64,000 nt of DNA, from the NCBI GenBank assembly GCA_029204225.1, contig CM055104.1, positions 27,953,253 through 28,017,252 of the forward strand. Reading direction: 5' to 3'. Numbering within the stretch: the stretch's first letter is position 1; each line of letters starts with the position of its first letter. This stretch comes from Diphasiastrum complanatum. Lineage: Eukaryota; Streptophyta; Lycopodiopsida; Lycopodiales; Lycopodiaceae. The notes below the pieces were generated by a model, which was given only the letters and a program-made list of their open reading frames with translations, had not been told where the DNA came from and made no database searches. Both the position numbers and the translations under genes were made by a program. Shown piece by piece: positions 1 through 9,616 of the stretch.

Positions 1-617
1 CATTATGAGTGAGAGAAAGCTTGTCCATCCTGAAGAGCTTGTACTCTTGTCTTGATTCTTCCAAAATTAGCACACTTTGGAGAGCCTCCAAACTTGGTAG
101 CTCCTCCTTAATGGCATAGGATTGGACAAGGTTATCAAATTCACTTCTCAAGCCATTGAGAATGACTTGAACTAGCTCATTTTGATTGATGAAATCACCA
201 ATACAAGCAAGTTCTCTATGAATATCTTTTACTCTCAAAACATAACTAGATGCACTCTCATCACACTTTTGTCTACTTTGAAAGATTTGATTCCTAAGAG
301 TGAGAAGCCTAGAGGTATTCTTAGCCTCATAGATAGTCTTGAGACAATCCCATGCTTCTTGGACTGTTGTACAAGTACCTATCTCCCTCAATATCTCATT
401 AGAGACATTCATCTTAATGTAGTGGAGAGCCATCCTAGCTCTCTTTTTGTATTTTTGAACCTCTTGAAGAACTTGTGGTTCTTCTTCAAGGCCAAGAACT
501 ATGTCCATCACATCTTGAAGGATAAAGATGGACTCCATCCTCATTTTCCAAATTGAATAGTTTGAAATGGACAATCTTTCACTTGGCTCCAACAATGATG
601 AACCCATTGAAGACATT
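1..617 (-). CDS. Copia gag (family A), partial, runs off the window
   Basis: Capsid-like Gag of a Ty1/copia retrotransposon (retrotran_gag/UBN2 type). It would package element RNA in the cytoplasm. The frame begins at an ATG at 617 and stays open to the window edge (about 205 codons). It contains the family motif SNYSIWKMRMES in slightly altered form (SISNYSIWKMRMES here). It aligns throughout with the gag of the family-A element at 20.7-21.4 kb. Unlike that copy, it has no 2-nt expansion in the CT-rich tract near its end, so it keeps the frame into the nucleocapsid region. Its LTR and primer-binding site lie upstream at 1355-2135, in the expected order for a minus-strand element. The rest of the element lies outside the window, so I cannot say whether the whole is intact. 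Confidence 0.85.
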
Positions 618-1354
618 TGAAGTGAAGAAAACTCAAATGATGAACAATAAATATTGCTACACACTCTCAATAGGATCCAATAATAGAGTACTATCTCCTC
701 CTATGAAAGATCTTGCAACTATTTGTGAATTGATTCTCACTAGCTACACAAATCTCTCTAAAACAAGATCTATTTCACATCAAATGATGGAGTATGGGAA
801 AAGTTAGGATCAAACACTCTTATCACGTGTGAAGTACACTAAGAAACCAAATTTGACTCAAATACAATGATATTGCATGAAACAAAATGGCTAAGATCTC
901 AAAACAGTGCCTAGATCACATATAGATGAGATTGGTAAGCATACAACTGTGATTTTGGATCAAACAAGCAATCTCTTGACCAAACCAAATGTGTCCACCT
1001 AGGACTAGGTGCCCTACCTAACCCTCTTCAAAAGCTTATAGCTTTTGATTGGCTCAACCAAATGGAATGAAACTGATTGCATTAGAAACTGGACAAAAAT
1101 AGCTTTAAAACAAGCTATCAAGCAAGATAAATGGCATGAGAGAGAACTTCCAAACTGAAATTGGATGTTCCTCACACGTGTCTGAGCACCTGATTCCGTA
1201 CAGTACCAGGTCAGACCCAATCGATGTCCTTTTGATCTCTTTTGATCCAAAATTGGACAAGATAGCTAGGAAAATGGATCTTGACAATTTCTAGCTCAAG
1301 ATTGATGATTAGTTTTCACTCAAATGGATCAAAATGCATGGCAACCTTAGGCAG
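618..1354 (-). other. 5' leader of family-A copia element
   Basis: Untranslated leader between the primer-binding site and gag. I see no convincing ORF. The LTR-proximal part (1204-1354) is almost identical, inverted, to 30816-30966 in the right-hand duplicate. The remainder has no copy in the window. The autonomous element at 20.2 kb has lost this leader by deletion. Confidence 0.7.
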
Positions 1355-1366
1355 GCTCTGATACCA
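1355..1366 (-). other. Primer-binding site (tRNA-Met type)
   Basis: On the minus strand this reads TGGTATCAGAGC and directly follows the LTR end ...TCAACA. This is the standard plant copia primer-binding site, complementary to the 3' end of initiator tRNA-Met. It fixes the element's orientation. Confidence 0.9.
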
Positions 1367-2135
1367 TGTTGATTTCACATGTGTGGATTGTCCACAACAT
1401 GTACTTGTGATCTCCTAAGGTGTGTAGATGAACCAAGATCAAGACTAGATCGAGATTAAAGATCTATCTTTGATTCTATGGCAAAAACACACTACTACAT
1501 GCATTCAATCACTTCCAACTCTCACTCACACGTGTGGGAAGTATTCAAAAATTATTCTAAGTAAAAACAAACTGCTCTCCTTGGGTAGAGAGAGAACAAC
1601 CATCATGAGCTCTCGGGTAGAGAGAGAAAGCTAGAAATCCAATGACACTCAAAATCCACACAATCACCAAATCAATTAGATCCAAAATGAGGAGTACAAT
1701 GATACTAGTAGATCCACGAGCTACCATTATGATTAACTATGATTGGACCACACTTTGTCACCTCTTAATCCGATTGGACCATTCATCCATGCACCTCTTA
1801 ATTCTATTGGACTATATTCAAGCACACCTCAAATTCCTATTGGACCTCACATGGTTCCACCTCTAATTCCTATTGGACCTCACATGGTTCCACCTCTAAA
1901 TCCTATTGGACCTCTTAGAATTCATCAAACAAAAGCATTACACTTTTCTACACTCTAATTGGCACGAGTTTAGCCTCTTACTCTATTTTGACTCAATAGT
2001 GGCATTACAAGTGGAAATGCATAATTTGCCATCTATGCCAAATTTGTTCCTATCAACATCCTACACCTAGATGCTTGATATAAAAAACATAAGACCCCTA
2101 TATCTAACATAGATAATCTTTTTCAATTCTTCACA
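1367..2135 (-). repeat. Family-A copia LTR (LTR1), 769 bp
   Basis: Minus-strand LTR running from TGTGAAGAATTG (at 2135) to ...AATCAACA (at 1367), with the TG..CA ends expected of an LTR. It contains a 33-bp unit repeated in tandem at about 1834-1899, plus a partial third unit. It matches the inverted LTR at 30035-30803 almost base for base and has the same length. It is distinct from LTR2 beside it, which has a single 33-bp unit. Confidence 0.9.
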
Positions 2136-2240
2136 CACAGGTGTCCTCTTGGTTTGCATGTGACAAGATTCTTAAAGATCTTCACTTGGCGATCATTATA
2201 GTATGGGTCCGCCTCATGAGCTGCTCCTACTCAGCTCTAA
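2136..2240. repeat. Shared 105-bp segment X, an older LTR fragment
   Basis: Sequence between the two tandem family-A LTRs. It recurs inverted at about 29928-30034, again directly beside a family-A LTR. A diverged version occurs at about 60759-60820, beside a different CTCTGATACCA primer-binding site. I read it as the 3' end of an older LTR family into which the family-A element inserted. Confidence 0.7.
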
Positions 2241-2262
2241 CCTTAGGCAGGCTCTGATACCA
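2241..2262 (-). other. Primer-binding site and leader stub of second family-A element
   Basis: Minus-strand TGGTATCAGAGCC followed by only a few leader bases (to CCTAAGG) before segment X begins. The internal region of this second element is otherwise gone. Confidence 0.75.
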
Positions 2263-3000
2263 TGTTGAATTTCACACGTGTGGATTGTCCTCCACATGTA
2301 CTTGTGATCTCCTAAGGTGTGTAGATGCACCAAGATCAAGACTAAATTGAGATTCAAGATCAATCTTAGATCCTATGGCAAAAACACACTACTACATGCA
2401 TTCAATCACTTCCAACTCTCACTCACACGTGTGGGAAGTATTCAAAAAATAGTCTAAGTAAAAACAAGCTGCTCTCCTCGGGTAGAGAGAAAAAAAGCAT
2501 CATGAGCTCTCGGGTAGAGAGAGAAATCTAGAAATCCAATAACTCACAAAATCCATAAAATCACCAAATCAATCAGATCCAAAATGAGACGTACAATGAT
2601 ACTTGTAGATCCACGAGCTACCACTATGCTTAACTATGATTGGACCATACTTTTTCACCTCTTGATCCTATTGGACCATTGGTTCATGCACCTCTTAATT
2701 CTATTGGACTATATTCAAGCACACCTCAATTTCCTATTGGACCTCACAAGGTTCCACCTCTAAATCCTATTGGACCTCTTGGAATTCATCAAACAAAAGC
2801 TTTACACTTGTCTACACTCTAATTGGCACGTGTTTAGCCTCTTACTCTATTTTGGCTCAATAGTGGCATTACAAGTGGAAATGCATAATTTGCCATCTAT
2901 GCCAAATTTATTCCTATCAACATCCTACACCTAGATGCTTGATGTAAAAAACATTAAGACCCCTATATCTAACATAGATAATCTTTTTCAATTCTTCACA
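2263..3000 (-). repeat. Family-A copia LTR (LTR2), 738 bp
   Basis: Second minus-strand family-A LTR, from TGTGAAG at 3000 to TTCAACA at 2263. It carries one copy of the internal 33-bp unit where LTR1 has two, and many more substitutions, so it is not a recent duplicate of LTR1. Its outer edge abuts sequence that reads as the end of intron 1 of gene 1 in element A. Confidence 0.85.
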
Positions 3001-3315
3001 GACTTGCCATTACATTTTAATTGTATCTCAGAAGTATGTGATCTAACATATCATTGGAAAGCCCTTGTTGAGCACTCTCTAATGCACCAAAATCTGCTAA
3101 ATTCGGACTTACCCCTAAAAAGTTATGACATTTTTAGTATGGAATCAAAATGTAGACTCAAAAAGTTACGTTACGTAGATTTCAAATTTGAGTGTTTTGA
3201 TTGGTCCATGTGTAAGAAAAATTTGAGAAAAAATATAAAAAGAATCTTTACAAAGGGTCTTTTTGGGATTTAGAACTCCTCTAATGAATGCTTCAACATT
3301 GTTTTTTTCTTTCAG
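3001..3315 (+). other. Remnant of gene-1 intron 1 (element A)
   Basis: No convincing coding signal. It ends in a strong pyrimidine tract and CAG acceptor (to 3315), at the position matching the intron-1 acceptor of the element-B copy (35241). The first exon of gene 1 is missing, apparently replaced by the LTR insertion at 3000. Confidence 0.5.
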
Positions 3316-4262
3316 ATTTATATCCATCATGCATAAGTGAATGGGAGCCCGCACAATCACTTGCAGGAATATTAGACGTGATTCACTCTGATGTTGGAAA
3401 GCTGCAATACAGAGGAAGAAGTCCAAAGGAGCTTGTAGATTGTGGTATCTATTTTTATGAATCTTTATATACGCCACAAACAGATGGAAGTTTTGGCAAG
3501 CTCAAAGCAATTCCATTGCCTAGTTTTCAAAGTGATGAGTGGCCTACTCCTGACAATATTTTTTTTAAATCCTTGATATGCAAGCTACTCATTGATATTA
3601 GAAATGCTATGAAGATAAGCACAGGCTCAAAAATTGTTCACCTAAGTTGGTTAATCTCATTACATATATTTGTTGATTTTTTCTTGAGTGCTAGTGTCGT
3701 AGGACACCAACTTTATTTGTTTGCAAGGATTTATCAAATGAGACTTTGTCAGATCTCATGGATCAAGGTTGGGATAGTAAAACAAATAATGACATAGAAT
3801 GCAGGATTAAAAAGTCCTCGATGATCTTTGTTATCATATCAAAAAGCAAATGCTCAGTCTCACATTTAGCTACCAGAGATACAAGAAAATTGAAGGTACA
3901 TGGCTACCACTGGATCAAGACTTTGAACTAAATGGTCACACAAACCGAATGGAGATAAGCATTATCTACAATGAGGAATATTTGACTATGGTTGAGGTGG
4001 AAGAGCATTGGAAGCTTGATTGTATCAGAACAGAGCTCATGCTATTATAGACCAATCTACCAACATATTTCAGATTTATCATCAACGGAAGACTCGTAAG
4101 TACTTTACGTTTATTGCCATTTCAAAATCGAACAAAATAATTGAAAATGTCATCATTTACAATTGCACATTCACTGTCATGTCACAGATGTAAAAAAGAC
4201 AGGATCTGATAATGTGCTGCAAAGATCTACCTACAACAATCACCGTTGTGGGAGAACAATAG
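3316..4262 (+). pseudogene. Gene 1 of element A (uncharacterised transposon-type protein), broken
   Basis: I do not recognise a named family. Exon 2 runs 3316-4095 and exon 3 runs 4188-4262, with GT..AG borders matching the element-B copy (34840-36184). Shared motifs include LYPS, EW, VIHSD, GRSPK, PLP, CKDLS, GWD and WLPLDQDF or its close variant. The C-terminal part (ME-I-I-Y-N-EYLTMVEVE-HWKLD, then FRFIINGR and a KRQ segment) looks like a small beta-rich, possibly beta-grasp (ubiquitin-like or doublecortin-like) domain; that is inference. The copy is dead: frameshifts near 3718 and 3832, TAG at 4048-4050, and TAA at the start of exon 3. Exon 1 is absent. It converges tail-to-tail with gene 4, as in element B. 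Confidence 0.7.
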
Positions 4263-4506
4263 TTTCAAATAAACTTTAGTAAAAATCTGTGTATACACTC
4301 TTTCATTCAATAAATGAAAGCCCAAGTTGGGCATCAGTACATGTATTTTGGCTCCCAAATTCATAAAATGGAACATCATTTGATATATCAATGTATATTT
4401 ATCTATGAATTCTATACATGTATTTTTGTTCTATGCTATTTGTATTTGTTCTAATCTTAATTTAGTATAACTACATCATCCTTGCACCATAATCAATAAT
4501 GGGAGG
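4263..4506. terminator. Convergent intergenic region with poly(A)-like signal and hairpin
   Basis: The short space between the 3' ends of gene 1 (plus) and gene 4 (minus). It holds AATAAA near 4309 inside an 8-bp stem (CTTTCATT / AATGAAAG around 4301-4321). This could be a 3'-end signal for gene 1, which is inference. Confidence 0.35.
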
Positions 4507-6171
4507 CTAAAGCCTTGCCCTAGCCAGTATGCTCAGGATAATTTCTTGTCTAAATCTGTACACCTGGCTTGATGTGTACTCAGGAAGTGTAAACTGCAAG
4601 ATAGAATATTCATGTATTAGTAATGGCTAAAAACATCAACAAAATAGAAAACTAATCATGATTCCAAAAATAAGAATGAACAAAATTTATTACCTTAACA
4701 TCTTCCTGAAGGTTGAACCACTCAAAAAATAACTTGGCATTGTATAATGTGTACCATCCACAGCTGAATGAATCATTTTGCTGGGGTGACTGCAATCAAT
4801 TATGAAATAGAATGAATTAGAATGAAACAGATACATTAGAATACTGATTTCAAAATGCTATTAAGAAAGACAGAATTTACCTTCAAACTAACGATCTGCC
4901 AGTCCACGGAATGGGGAACATGTGTAGGAATATATTTACTTAAATATGAAAGTATATATCTGCATCCTTATGCGTATTGCTCGCCAAATTCATCTTGACA
5001 CAAAAACCTTTAATACTATTATCTACAGAGATCTTAATAGAGATCAGGTTTAAACTCCAGTGGTCACTGCAAAATAAGATTGAAATTTCTTTAGCTGCAA
5101 TTCTGAGAACTATTTCCATTGACAATGCCAATGTTGAAGCATAAAACAACAAGGAGCATTTAATATATCTTACTTGGTATGATAAGAAATGAGCAGATAC
5201 TTTGTTACTGGTGTGAATCCACTAGTCAAACATTGTGACAATGTGTCATTATTCTCCTTGAAGGCCTGAAGCAAAAAGTTACTCAGCACCAACAACTCAT
5301 TGGATGAATCTCTTGCAATGTCATATTGCAAGAGTGTAAGCCCAGACTCTATCACAGGATCACTGAAAGAAGCTCGTCTGTCTTTGAGATCCAAACAATC
5401 AAGAATTTTATAATTTATACTAAAGTCAAGTTCATCTAGTATTAAACAAAAAGGAGTACCAATTGTATCTATAGCATTAGATATGTCCTTCTCAAATTTA
5501 AGATAATCATCAGAATCTATATATGTATAGAGATTTGGAGGAGAAGGAGGAGGTGGATGTGTAGTATCTACAGGAATTAAAGGGGTATCCAAAACAAATG
5601 TAGCTATATTCACAACAGTATCAAGAGCAACATTATCTACAATTGATTCCGGATTAGGCTTCACAGATTCTGTGGTGTCTACTCTCTTTACTTTCTTCGG
5701 AGCTCTCTTGGGTGCTGCATGTTTCTAGGATGCTTGGTAGGAAGATCAGTCCTATCTAGAGGAGTTGGTTTGGGAGCAGCAGACTGAGATACGTGTAAAT
5801 TGCGAAACCTCTCCCTCATTCTCATCAGAAATCCTTGGGCATTATGGTGACTTTCTTGGAATGGATTGCAAGCAAAAATGAATCTTAAAACAAAAGGCTC
5901 ATGTAATCTTCAGCAGCCTCCTGAAGGCACTGAAGAGCACTGGGTGTGAATTTAACCAGCTGTCCGAGATCATTTCTAGTTATCTTTTGGATAGCATGGT
6001 AGAATGGAGCTCTTGGAATCAACAGAGCAGTTGATCTCTGATACTTATGTATTTCAGAGAGCCACTTGCTACGGTTGCGCATTCTAGGTCTAGCGGGAGG
6101 TGTAATGGCAACCGAGGAGCTGAGGATGAGCCAACAGAGAAGAAGTCCCTCCTTGTCTACTTTCTCTTCAT
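4507..6171 (-). pseudogene. Gene 4 of element A: H3-like histone fold fused to ULP1-type cysteine peptidase, broken
   Basis: Exon 1 (6171 or about 6097 to 5174) carries a histone H3-like fold, then a basic linker (APKKVKR) and a proline-rich stretch. Exons 2 (5066-4881), 3 (4789-4694) and 4 (4593-4507) carry a C48/ULP1 peptidase. Visible marks are NDHWSL (catalytic His), VDWQIVSL, and QQNDSFSCGWYT (oxyanion Gln and catalytic Cys). The catalytic Asp is not clear, because the frame slips in exon 2. ULP1 enzymes cleave SUMO-like proteins from targets. All three introns have GT..AG ends, and their positions match element B. Stops and indels: TAA after SLLF, and small frame slips near 5830, 5730 and 4935. 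The reading that histone and peptidase are one gene rests on continuous coding similarity with no splice signal between them. Confidence 0.75.
5802..6097 (-). other. Histone H3 / CENP-A-like fold domain inside gene 4
   Basis: Minus-strand translation shows the H3 core in order: SEIHKYQRSTALLIP (alpha-N; canonical EIRKYQKSTELLI), APF, KFTPSAL, LQEAAEDY (alpha-2; canonical LQEAAEAY), and AIHSKKVTIMPKD (alpha-2/loop/alpha-3; canonical AIHAKRVTIMPKD). An arginine-rich end then follows in a frame shifted by one base. LLIP and a loop 1 one residue longer than canonical H3 recall centromeric H3 variants, while the MPKD end is canonical. A stop replaces the Glu after LLF. An ATG upstream at 6171 opens a short basic run (MKRK, stop, TRR) that may be the remains of an H3-like tail; this is weak. 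Confidence 0.85.
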
Positions 6172-6780
6172 GGAAGTGTACTATGGGATAGCGGACTTGT
6201 GCGTGACAACTAGTACGAGCAGGGAATGATGATAAAGCCCTCGCAGAGGACTGATATGTACGAACATAATGTACTATATATCAGACCTGTGCGAGCCGAA
6301 TATAAGAGAGATAGATTAGTATAGAAGAAAGGCGCACAAGTGCGATACGAGGAGACACGTAGGCAGATGTATTGGACCTATGCGCATGGAAGGCGGTAGG
6401 AAGAATATCGATTGTGAAGGATGTGCACAAGTGCAATATGCAGAGTGAAAAAAAAAGTGAAAAAAAATTCATCGAAGTTTGTGATTTTATATCACGGTTC
6501 GCACGTGCGAAAGAGCGTCGTATCACACGTGTGGGACTTGTACGGTCAAATGCGAGAGCGACATGTGTCAGCCTGTCACTTTATACGTGTGAGATTCGTA
6601 TGAGCAAATGCGAGAGCGACACGTGTTGTCGAACAAACGAATGAACACGAGACACGTGTACAGGTGTCATTTCACACGTGTCCAAGTGTCACCTCACATG
6701 TGCCAGTGCCTGTAGTCCAATTGAAAGTAGACATGTGTCCTTTGACCATTGACCAAACGTGTGAAAACTAGTATAAATGG
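6172..6780. promoter_or_regulatory. Putative bidirectional promoter between gene 4 and gene 3, rich in short palindromes
   Basis: Divergent spacer. TATAAA lies at 6772-6777, just ahead of gene 3. The stretch 6480-6770 is crowded with ACACGTGT-like E/G-box palindromes, with TTGACC W-box-like cores near 6741. A second motif, CGCACAAGTGCG with a trailing ATA, occurs at about 6333 and 6890 and again at 6974, with a weaker copy at 6424. The repeats could bind a regulator or an element-encoded protein; this is inference. Confidence 0.5.
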
Positions 6781-8430
6781 CACGAAGTCCGATTAATTTT
6801 TTACCTTTTTTGTTCAAGAAATTCACAGCATACCGCTTTTGTGCACGCGCATTGTTGTCCATTTGTTTGCAACGATACCTACTTGCGCACAAGTGCGATA
6901 TTCGGTATCTACCTGCTGTACATATCCCTCTTGTGTGCGATCTTGAGAGTTATTTTTGTTTCAATTCTCCCTCACGCACAAGTGCGATATCTACGTTACT
7001 TCCATGGCCTCTTCCTCAGGATCCTCACGAATTCAGACTTGAGTTCATTTCTTACTGAATTTGGGGTTACTGAAAATCTAGACTACTTCCACAGCCTATT
7101 CATGTCATATCTACATGTTTTCAGGACTGCACAACCAAATTTTGACGTATTTTATGAACATTATGTTAGATTCAGAGATATACTTAGTAAGCCTGTTTTC
7201 TCCATAGGTTCACTCCAGTACATGCATTATACTAATCTTGTTCATTTTCTTCCCAACTTTCAGACATAGACTAGATAGAATGTTCACCAAATTGTTTGAA
7301 CTTTTCAAAAGCAGTTCAATGTGTCCATATTGCAACAAGAAATGTCAATTGGTTGAATACCAGAGTGGTTTTGTACTTTTCCTGTTAGTTCAGATCCCAA
7401 ATGATGAGGAAGTTTCTATTGCTGACTTTATTGATGTAAATACTGATGTTCTCCGAGATTCTTTTATTAGCCAAGATACATCTGCTGATGAATCGATCTC
7501 TATAGAGGAGTCTAAATGTCTTTTCAATTTTCCTGTATATTATATTAATGACGATGTATATTTTACTACTGCTGATTTATGTAAATTTTTTGACTATCGT
7601 GAAGATGAGGTTCTATGTTTATTATCCGGCACAATTTTTGAATTCTCCGACTTTGTAGATTTTGAAACAGATGACCTTGTTGCTGGTATTGATTTTGATG
7701 ATGATGAGGGACTTATGACCGGTGAAGAATGCCTGACTAAGACTCTATCAAATATTGTTGAGGATGGGGGAGGCAGACCATCAGATGAAGAATTCACGGC
7801 ATTTCAATCCCAGATGGGCTTCCCTCGTCCATCATTAATGCATTTCACTGATGATTCCACTTCAGTACGTGGTCATTATATTGACCATCCTGATCTGGTT
7901 GCTGCTGAAGAATGTATAAGTGTTCAAACTTCCTTGCATTAGAATGTTTTTAATCACTGAATGTGTTTTTGCTAACATATTTCCTATTGCAGGATGCTCT
8001 CATAATTGATGATTTTGCTGTGAGACGAGGTGGTTTCAGACAACACGCATCCTCGTTCCAAAGGGATAGTGGACTTGGCCACTATCTTAGACATATCCTG
8101 AAGAATGAGATCTGTATTGCTCATTCCAAGCTGAGCCCAGTTGGGGAGAGTCTTATAATGGCAGTTAAAGCTTAATCATTTTACCTAGGAGGACATAAAT
8201 TTGTTAAGACAAATAAGATCATTTTTGACAAAAGATCTTATGTTTTGAACATTTTAGGTTATACTGATGGGAATGTTTCTTTAAGGAGCTCCCATTATTC
8301 ATTGTATTCCACTTATATTGAGCTTAGTGGAAATAAGGATAATGCACATCTATTAGATGCATATGCTAGCAGAGAATTTCTTCATGACAATAATGCCATA
8401 GAATTTGACACACGATCTAATGATGAATAG
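6781..8430 (+). pseudogene. Gene 3 of element A: acidic orphan protein with a CxxC cluster
   Basis: I do not recognise this gene. Coding-like sequence runs from about 6841 (SLFMSYLHVFRTAQPNFDVF region) into a second block from about 7262 to 7942, and a third from 7994 to 8430. The second block has a CPYCNKKC cluster that could bind zinc, then a long strongly acidic stretch rich in D and E. The third block follows a good acceptor (TTCCTATTGCAG) and continues in frame past a single TAA at 8173-8175. A CTTTCAG acceptor sits just before 7262; its donor is uncertain. It is head-to-head with gene 4 and converges on gene 2. Element B has no counterpart, so gene 3 may be an optional cargo gene or lost there by deletion. 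Confidence 0.5.
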
Positions 8431-8912
8431 TGGACACTTTGTATTTTGTTATAATACAATCAGTAAGTATTTCTCTCTTGTTCAATGAATTTGCAAAGCA
8501 ATTCTGAACATGTCATGATTTGATGACAATGATGATCTTCTACTCAGCAATCATCTAATTTTCTCTTCCTGTATAAACTTGCATGCTTTTCTAAACTTGT
8601 TGTATCGTGTGGACTTTGTTATATGTCGAATCTAAACTCTGCGGTAGAACCACTGAAACAATTGACAAATGTAGTTTCATTTTTCATTGGTTCCTCCATG
8701 TTGTGTATTTCGATGAAATGCTGCTCATGCTTGCCAGTGTGACTTCTCCATCCCTTGTGATGACCATACACTCAAGCTTCCATATGTGTTTGCAAAATAA
8801 TTTGTATGATCTCTTAGTATGTGCTACATATGTTAAAATCATAATGTTAGTCTTATGTTTGGATCTAAATATATATGAAAAATTGAAAGCATCTTGAAAA
8901 TTTTATACTAAC
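8431..8912. other. No gene seen
   Basis: AT-rich spacer between the 3' end of gene 3 and the last recognisable exon of gene 2. It probably contains the intron after the donor at 8912 and lost terminal exons. I could not identify a further exon. Confidence 0.4.
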
Positions 8913-9616
8913 CATGTAATGAGTGATGTGATCTTCTCCCCATGCCTTTGATACTGCATTAACAAACTCGACACAAGTCCTTTGGATAGCTTTCTTATCA
9001 ATATCAGAGTATTTCTCTTTTCTTAAAATAGCAATCATGCTATCAAGCTTCTTCCATACATCAACTTTTAATACTCTGGTTTTGCCGTCTTTCTCGAAAT
9101 CCTGAGTGGCAGCAATAATATCTGTCCAAATTGAGTGTTGAATATTAGAAGCCTTACCAGTATGATTCGATAGGAAACGACGTGATTTTGCTCCTCCTAT
9201 GCTTGGCTTAGTTGGCATGTTCCCATTCTTTCCTGAAAGCTTTTCATCTTTTTTAATTTTGACATGTCCCTTATGGAGTCATGCTTTTGATAAAACATCT
9301 TCTAATCGAGAGAAAGCTTCCTTTGCTAATGATGTTGGCTTAGTATTCCAAACAAAAACTATATGAAGATAAATGATATTTTCTATTAATCTAACTTCTA
9401 CATGAAGAGTGCAAACATGCACATTTTTCAAGGGGATAGGCAGCACAGGCTTCCAGTTTGGATCTGCATATTCTCTAGTAATTCCTGTACTCCTAGTTAC
9501 ATCTTTTTCCATTTTCATGCAGTACAAACAAGGGTGTTTTGATGTAGCACTGTGAGAGACATTATACATACATTTCAATGTTTTCAAATCACCTGCTAAG
9601 TGCCATTCAATGCCAA
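8913..9616 (-). pseudogene. Gene 2 of element A, 3' part: transposase-like protein with CxxC finger
   Basis: The minus-strand exon ends at a donor (ATG|GTTAGT, 8913/8912). Motifs in order: IEWHLAGDLKTLK, SKHPCLYC (CxxC), LPIPLKNVHVCTLHVEVR, an SGKNGNMPTKPSIGGAK block and AWGEDHITHYM. The conserved D in GDLK and E in WGED would suit an RNase-H-fold (DDE-like) transposase core; that is inference, and I cannot name the superfamily. Element B (38022-38998) shares the LPIPLK, CTLHAEVRIIE, HKGNV and NKPSIGGA blocks. A TGA replaces the codon B reads as Arg after the SNA/SKA motif. At 9616 the frame is joined, open, to copia integrase sequence, producing a chimeric ORF of 222 codons (9279-9947). Confidence 0.7.

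Noticed and set aside
1743-1958. Pro/Ile/Gly-rich repeat peptide (PLNPIGP..., IPIGPHMVPPL) in the family-A LTR, also at 30212-30427 and 2640-2822
   Set aside because: It lies antisense within LTRs and its repetition follows the 33-bp DNA unit. No start context or gene setting supports translation.
5885-6082. Interpretation of the H3-like segment as an ordinary processed histone H3 pseudogene
   Set aside because: It diverges widely from canonical H3 in alpha-1 and loop 1, lacks an H3 tail, and leads without a boundary into a basic linker and the ULP1 gene. Kept as the main alternative to test.
7238-7320. Continuous single-exon reading of gene 3 from 7238
   Set aside because: The start falls in a pyrimidine tract ending in CTTTCAG just before the coding-like part, so an upstream intron is more likely.
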